From Pseudomonadota bacterium (GTDB lineage Bacteria > Pseudomonadota > Gammaproteobacteria > Burkholderiales > Casimicrobiaceae), in the NCBI GenBank assembly GCA_029571495.1, contig JAKPSO010000727.1, positions 1-10,132 of the forward strand: a DNA stretch of 10,132 bases, given 5' to 3'. Positions 5,941-10,132 of this stretch are shown one piece after another (positions within the stretch are counted from its first letter, which is position 1; the number at the start of each line of letters is the position of its first letter). The position numbers were made by a program, and so were the translations under genes. The notes under the pieces are model-generated. The model saw nothing but the letters and a program-made list of their open reading frames with translations, searched no databases and was not told the DNA's origin.

Positions 5941-8900
5941 ATGAAATTACAAAAAATTTTCGCCGCTTTGGCCGTGTCGTATGCGGTGTTGTGTGCTGTT
6001 CCGACCGCAGCACAAGTGCAATGGACGAGTATCCTCGAAACGGCAGCCTCGCCTGTGGCGCTAACGGGGACGACAGCGGTAAAGCTCAGCGACGGGTCGA
6101 CCCTGTCTGTGGCCTTGGCCAACGACGGCGAATCCAATGCGCTTCGCATCTCAAAAATTTCGTCTGCCGGGAGCACCGTTTGGGTCCGCTGGCGTACTGC
6201 TTACTATCAGATCGCGCGCGGAGTGTTCGCCCATAGCGACAATTCGGCGTCGGTTGCCTACTCCGATGGCTCCGGCAGGCTTTGCCTTGAAAACCTTTCC
6301 GCGGCAGGTGATTCGCGCAGCAAAAACTGCATGGTCGACTACAGCTACCCGCCCATCACTCTGCAACAGGCCGCGGATGGTGACATCTACATCGGTCAGG
6401 GATCGCCGCGCGCTATTCGCAAGGTGTCTCCGCTGGGCGTTGTGCGTTGGGTTCGAATTTCGCCGGACCCCAATTCGTATTCCAACCAACCGTTGTCTGG
6501 CGTCGATTCAGCAGGCAACTATTTCGAAGTTGGCGGCAACACGCTGCTCCGTTGGAGCGCGGCGGACGGCACATTGCTTAACAAGGTTGCAGTGGGGAAC
6601 GCGACACAGAGTTACGCTGCTGTATTGGCTCGTGCAAACCAGCAGTTGGTCATCGGCTCCACCACCTCGACGCAAAGCGGCGTAACCGTGCAACTGTCCC
6701 GCATGCAACCCGACGGTTTGGTTCTGTGGAGCACACCCGCAAGTTTCTCCGCGAGCGTTGGGACCGTAAGCCTATTGGCTGGCGACGGCGATAGCACGTA
6801 CGTACGATTTGCTCCAGCGAGTTACCTGAGTGCGCCTCTGAGCCTCACGAAAATTTCAGCGTCGGGCGCAGTGCTTTGGGAACGACAATTCACCACACTC
6901 AGCCAACTGCTGCTGGTTGACGGTGGCATTGTCGGTGTCGGCTACACCAGCAACTACGCGACGTCGACAAGGACGGCATCGCTGTATCCGATATCGGCCG
7001 TCGATGGCAGCGTCGGCGCGATGCAAAAGTCATATACCGCTAACGACTCACAAGTGCCTACGGGTTGGCTTCCTGTCGCAGGCGGCGTGGTTGCGGCGTT
7101 CGACGCAAACCTTTCCGGGTACTTTACGACGGCGGTGGCGAGTACTCTGATGTATTTCGCGTTACCCACGGGACCGGATTGGACCAATTCCGCCACTTTG
7201 CAACCGGCCCGTGCAATGGTGCGTGGCGACTGTTTGATGCCGCGAATCGCTGCCTCTGGCCCGCAGCTCTATCCTGGAGTCGCGGCGTCGAGCCCCGCGG
7301 CGTGGTGGGCACGCTCTAGCGCTACTGACTATTCGTCAACCCATACGTGGACGAAGGTTAACGCTAACAACGGCGCGTTACTGGGCGAGATCACTGCGGC
7401 TCAGAGTGACTGTGGCGCGCCATTTACCAGCGACGGCGGTCGCGTGGTTATTTCAGATAACACGACTGATCGCGTCAGAAAATTTAGTCCGAACGGGACT
7501 TTGCAGTGGCAGTACTCTAGCCCTAACTACGCAGGCTATGGCAACTTGCATGCAGTGACAGAAATGAGGTCGGGCGACATTGCCTACACGACCGGAGATC
7601 GTGTCGGGCGGGTCACATCTGCAGGCGTGGGTGTTTACGAAACGAGTGTTGGCGTCTCCAGTGCGACGTACCTCGCGTCCGACACAGTCGGCAATACGTG
7701 GGTATTTGGAACCTCGTCTACCACGAGCAAGTTTGTGGTAGTTCGTGTCTCACCGACCGGGAGTGTGCTCTCGACTACAACACTCGATGCGCCAGGCTGC
7801 TATGACACAGTCTCGGCGGTTACCTTTACCGCTGCCGACGAAATGCTTGTCGCGACGGAGACTTGCGGGGAGGGCCGCGTCTACAAGATTGGTGCATCGG
7901 GACAGATGCTGTGGCAGCGGCTGGTGACATCACTGCCGCAGCGACCGACGTTCCAGATCAAAGCACTTCACGCCGATGCCAACGGCGGAGTTATTGCTGG
8001 CGGATGCGCGTACGGCGCGCAGGGTGAAGCAGCCGATACGGGCATCTCGCAAGTAAGCGCGTGGACATCCAGTGGCAACGAGCGCTGGACTGTCGCTGCG
8101 GATTTGATAGCCACCAGTAGTGAGTGCGTGACCTCAATCGTCAGTGTTCCCAACGGCACGATTTACGCACTTGCGTCGTCTAGCAGCCAAAAGAGGCTCG
8201 CGCCGGTGACATGGGCGCTGTCGTCTGCCGGCACGGAACTTTGGCGGCATGCCTCGTTGCTCAGTGCGCCGATTGCTGGACTCACTGAGTCGCGACTTGA
8301 TCCAAGTGGTGACTTAATCGCACTGGGCGAAGCGCCACGAAGTGAACTAGGCCCGCGCGCGGTCAGCCTTCGGCGAATCCAACTCAGTGCCGTGGTGCCA
8401 TCACCGCTGAAGCTAAAGTTCCTGACTACGCCCGCGGCCGCAGTGCAATACCGCGCGCTCTTTTCGGTGACTGTGGGTCTGCGAACGTCTGCTGATGCGC
8501 CCGCTGTGGCGACGAGCGCCACTGTGGTTGGCGTCACGGTGGGCAATGGCACCGGCAATTTGGATGGCAGTTTGACCTGCACGATTGCAGTAGGAGAAAG
8601 CCAATGCACCATTTCCTCGTTGCAGTACGACGTGGTCGAAGTTGGCGTGACACTGTCCGCTAGCGCCGATGGATTTGCGGCGGTTACATCACCTAGCATT
8701 TCTTTTGTTGCTGCTGCCACTACGACCACTCTCACCGTTGAAACGCCTGGGCCTCACTCCGCGTTTTCGCTAGTTCGCATCAGCGCTCGCGTCGACGGGT
8801 CCACTCCTAGCAGCCCAGTGACGTACGGATTGCAAGGCCCTAGGCCAGCGAATTATGTGACTCCGTCGACCTGCGTTTCGAACACAGTGGCGGGAGCGCT

Positions 8901-9963
8901 GATGTCTGCGACGTGCGATATGTTGTTAATTGCGTCGGCTATGCCGATCACGGCGGATTTTACGGTTTCGTCGTCACCGCAAACCTATCTTGGCTCCGCT
9001 GCGTCACCGCTCACCTTGCCACTGAATAAGGTGGCCAGCACATTGCAGCTGACCGCCGACGCCGCTAGCAATACATTCGTGGCGGGTGACCGCGTGAAGC
9101 TGCGTGTTTCGGTGCTGACGGCGACCGGCCTTAACGTCACCGGCTTCGTGTCGGCGGGCTCGATTGTGCTCAGTGCTGGCGCATGCACTTACGCGCAGCA
9201 AATGGGTTCGTTTAGCACCGGTTGGGCTGGGTCGTACTTTGACTGCCAAATTCCGAGCGCGGCACTCGGCGCGAATACGGTTACTGCGAACTTCGCCGGG
9301 AACCAAGATTTGCTGGCGGCGACGCAAGCCGCGCTTTCGTTCACAACGGTGGCCGGTGGTGTCGTCCGGGGCTACGCGTCGACGCCGGGAGTAGGCAGTA
9401 TTTGCTCGCCAACGGCTGGTGTTACTTGCAGCGCAATCTACGAATCGGGCGCCAACTGGCAATGTGTGGGACCGGCCGGGATGAGCGGTGACGTGTACTT
9501 TGTGCCGCAACCAGGCGTCAACATCTACAACTACCCGGGCTCGCCCGTGCACTTTAGTGACGTCACGGGTGTTGTTAACTCGACTGCGTACGTATCTCTG
9601 CGCCATCAAGTAAACGCTTGTAAGCTCGACGTCGATGGCGACGGTGCGGTGCTGACCTTGACCGATGGGATACTGATCTTGCGCCGGATGCTGGGCCTTC
9701 AGGGCGCAGCGCTGGTGGCGAACGCTACCCACGCTTGCGTGCCCAAGACCGCGGCGCAGATTGCTGCGGACTTGCAGTTAAGTGGCTATGACGTCGATGG
9801 CGATGGGCAGGTCAACGCAGAAACCGACGGCTTGCTGTTCCTGCGCTTCTTGTTGGGCTTCCGCGGAGACAGTTTGGTGAGCAACGCAACGAGCACGACC
9901 GCGACTCGGCGGACGGGCGCCGAGATTTTGTCTTTCTTCAACGGATCGTGCGGGTACTACTGA
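5941..9963 (+). CDS. Large exported protein: propeller-like repeats, Ig-like domains, dockerin-like C-terminus
   Basis: A 1340-residue protein with a signal peptide (about 1-24). Residues about 60-815 hold at least nine irregular repeats centred on a Ser-x-x-Gly-x-x-x-W pattern, with tryptophans at 81, 170, 263, 313, 523, 658, 716 and 768. This resembles PQQ-type beta-propeller blades and suggests one or two propellers. Residues about 820-1138 look like three Ig-like beta domains (starts near 821, 928 and 1031). A Cys-rich segment (about 1141-1227) leads to two dockerin-type calcium loops, DVDGDG at 1230-1235 and 1284-1289. Each loop is followed by a TDG-helix (TDGILILRRMLGL, TDGLLFLRFLLGF). 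It is probably secreted or surface-attached; a binding or adhesion role is inferred only. The ATG at 5941 follows a weak GAAG at good spacing and starts the signal peptide. The gene's end overlaps the converging minus-strand gene. Confidence 0.85.
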   Translation: MKLQKIFAALAVSYAVLCAVPTAAQVQWTSILETAASPVALTGTTAVKLSDGSTLSVALANDGESNALRISKISSAGSTVWVRWRTAYYQIARGVFAHSDNSASVAYSDGSGRLCLENLSAAGDSRSKNCMVDYSYPPITLQQAADGDIYIGQGSPRAIRKVSPLGVVRWVRISPDPNSYSNQPLSGVDSAGNYFEVGGNTLLRWSAADGTLLNKVAVGNATQSYAAVLARANQQLVIGSTTSTQSGVTVQLSRMQPDGLVLWSTPASFSASVGTVSLLAGDGDSTYVRFAPASYLSAPLSLTKISASGAVLWERQFTTLSQLLLVDGGIVGVGYTSNYATSTRTASLYPISAVDGSVGAMQKSYTANDSQVPTGWLPVAGGVVAAFDANLSGYFTTAVASTLMYFALPTGPDWTNSATLQPARAMVRGDCLMPRIAASGPQLYPGVAASSPAAWWARSSATDYSSTHTWTKVNANNGALLGEITAAQSDCGAPFTSDGGRVVISDNTTDRVRKFSPNGTLQWQYSSPNYAGYGNLHAVTEMRSGDIAYTTGDRVGRVTSAGVGVYETSVGVSSATYLASDTVGNTWVFGTSSTTSKFVVVRVSPTGSVLSTTTLDAPGCYDTVSAVTFTAADEMLVATETCGEGRVYKIGASGQMLWQRLVTSLPQRPTFQIKALHADANGGVIAGGCAYGAQGEAADTGISQVSAWTSSGNERWTVAADLIATSSECVTSIVSVPNGTIYALASSSSQKRLAPVTWALSSAGTELWRHASLLSAPIAGLTESRLDPSGDLIALGEAPRSELGPRAVSLRRIQLSAVVPSPLKLKFLTTPAAAVQYRALFSVTVGLRTSADAPAVATSATVVGVTVGNGTGNLDGSLTCTIAVGESQCTISSLQYDVVEVGVTLSASADGFAAVTSPSISFVAAATTTTLTVETPGPHSAFSLVRISARVDGSTPSSPVTYGLQGPRPANYVTPSTCVSNTVAGALMSATCDMLLIASAMPITADFTVSSSPQTYLGSAASPLTLPLNKVASTLQLTADAASNTFVAGDRVKLRVSVLTATGLNVTGFVSAGSIVLSAGACTYAQQMGSFSTGWAGSYFDCQIPSAALGANTVTANFAGNQDLLAATQAALSFTTVAGGVVRGYASTPGVGSICSPTAGVTCSAIYESGANWQCVGPAGMSGDVYFVPQPGVNIYNYPGSPVHFSDVTGVVNSTAYVSLRHQVNACKLDVDGDGAVLTLTDGILILRRMLGLQGAALVANATHACVPKTAAQIAADLQLSGYDVDGDGQVNAETDGLLFLRFLLGFRGDSLVSNATSTTATRRTGAEILSFFNGSCGYY

Positions 9964-10132
9964 TCCCGCGCCGCCCGCCTCTGCCACCAAAAAAAAACGG
10001 CGCGCCGAGAATCTCGAGCGCCGTGAACCCCACGAACGGCGTGAAGGGCATGCCTGCCAGCGCGAGTGAGAGCAGTCGGCCGGTGCCGCCTAGGAAAATC
10101 ATGAGCCACAGCGCGCGAAAGAGCGTGGTTTC
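9938..10132 (-). CDS. 3' end of a DUF4345-like membrane protein, possibly frameshifted
   Basis: This is the C-terminal part of a minus-strand gene whose start lies beyond the window. Visible residues include LFRALWLMIFLGGTGRLL and GFTALEILGAPFFF, which are hydrophobic and resemble the DUF4345 family of small membrane proteins of unknown function. As the sequence stands, a nine-T run (9997-9989) encodes FFF and the frame then continues as GGRGGRRGISSTRTIR to a stop at 9940-9938. With one more T the frame would read FFFWWQRRAARDQ and stop at 9959-9957, a C-terminus that looks more like the family as recalled. The 3' end overlaps the large secreted gene tail-to-tail by 26 bases as read, or 7 with the extra T. 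Too little is visible for full certainty on the family. Confidence 0.55.
   Translation of the reverse strand, partial: ETTLFRALWLMIFLGGTGRLLSLALAGMPFTPFVGFTALEILGAPFFFGGRGGRRGISSTRTIR
9989..10024 (-). terminator. Terminator-like hairpin with T9 inside the minus-strand gene
   Basis: On the minus strand ACGGCGC (10024-10018) pairs with GCGCCGT (10003-9997), with an inner CGAG/CTCG stem (10016-10013 with 10009-10006) and a small asymmetric bulge. Nine T's follow immediately (9997-9989). By form this is a strong intrinsic terminator, but it lies before either possible stop codon of the minus-strand gene. Termination here would give mRNA without a stop. On the + strand it has no T-run and would not terminate the large secreted gene. 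Confidence 0.6.

Noticed and set aside
9004..9732. 242-codon minus-strand frame opposite the large secreted gene
   Set aside because: Its composition is Arg/His/Ala-rich with no domain or ribosome site, and it lies opposite a convincing Ig-like and dockerin-like sequence.
9998..10024. Terminator for the large secreted gene on the + strand
   Set aside because: The hairpin is present but no T-run follows on the + strand. The T-run belongs to the minus strand.

Overview
The window looks like chromosomal DNA from a GC-rich proteobacterium, most likely a betaproteobacterium (Burkholderiales-like). The clues are a PhoB/PhoR pair that aligns well with the E. coli proteins, a DusC-type dihydrouridine synthase, short GC-rich REP-like palindromes between genes, and a large secreted protein ending in the dockerin-like repeats common in that group. 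The genus cannot be named from sequence alone. Except for a tRNA at the left edge and a partial gene at the right edge, all genes read on the + strand.

Left part (1-860): a tRNA-Gly(CCC) gene on the minus strand with its own intrinsic terminator, a dispersed CATTCCCGC-type palindrome, and a small exported thioredoxin-fold protein (CGDC active site). A REPIN-like pair of inverted REP units follows.

Middle part (883-4798): an RsuA/RluB/RluF-family pseudouridine synthase homologue that has lost its catalytic Asp and two other conserved motifs is followed 36 nt later by dusC. The dusC N-terminus appears to run through a third REP unit. phoB and phoR come next. phoB is preceded by 7-bp Pho-box-like units repeated every 11 bp, the first of which contains the dusC stop codon. 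PhoR would sense phosphate status and phosphorylate PhoB, and the Pho box suggests autoregulation. phoB and phoR have no visible Shine-Dalgarno sequence and may be leaderless.

Right part (4799-10132): a secreted SH3 protein with a long Pro/Arg/Gln-rich tail, then about 300 bases without a gene that contain a perfect 9-bp inverted repeat. A 1340-residue exported protein follows, with a long beta-propeller-like region, Ig-like domains and a two-loop dockerin-like C-terminus. Converging on it from the right is the 3' end of a minus-strand gene resembling DUF4345 membrane proteins. That gene contains a GC hairpin followed by nine T's inside its coding sequence. One extra T would restore a family-like C-terminus, so this is either a real frameshift, a sequence error or a slippage site.

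The best candidates for something undescribed are the dead-looking pseudouridine synthase next to dusC, the REP-derived DusC leader, the hairpin/T9 site at the right end, and the propeller/Ig/dockerin protein. No CRISPR array, transposase, phage gene or recognisable defence system was seen.
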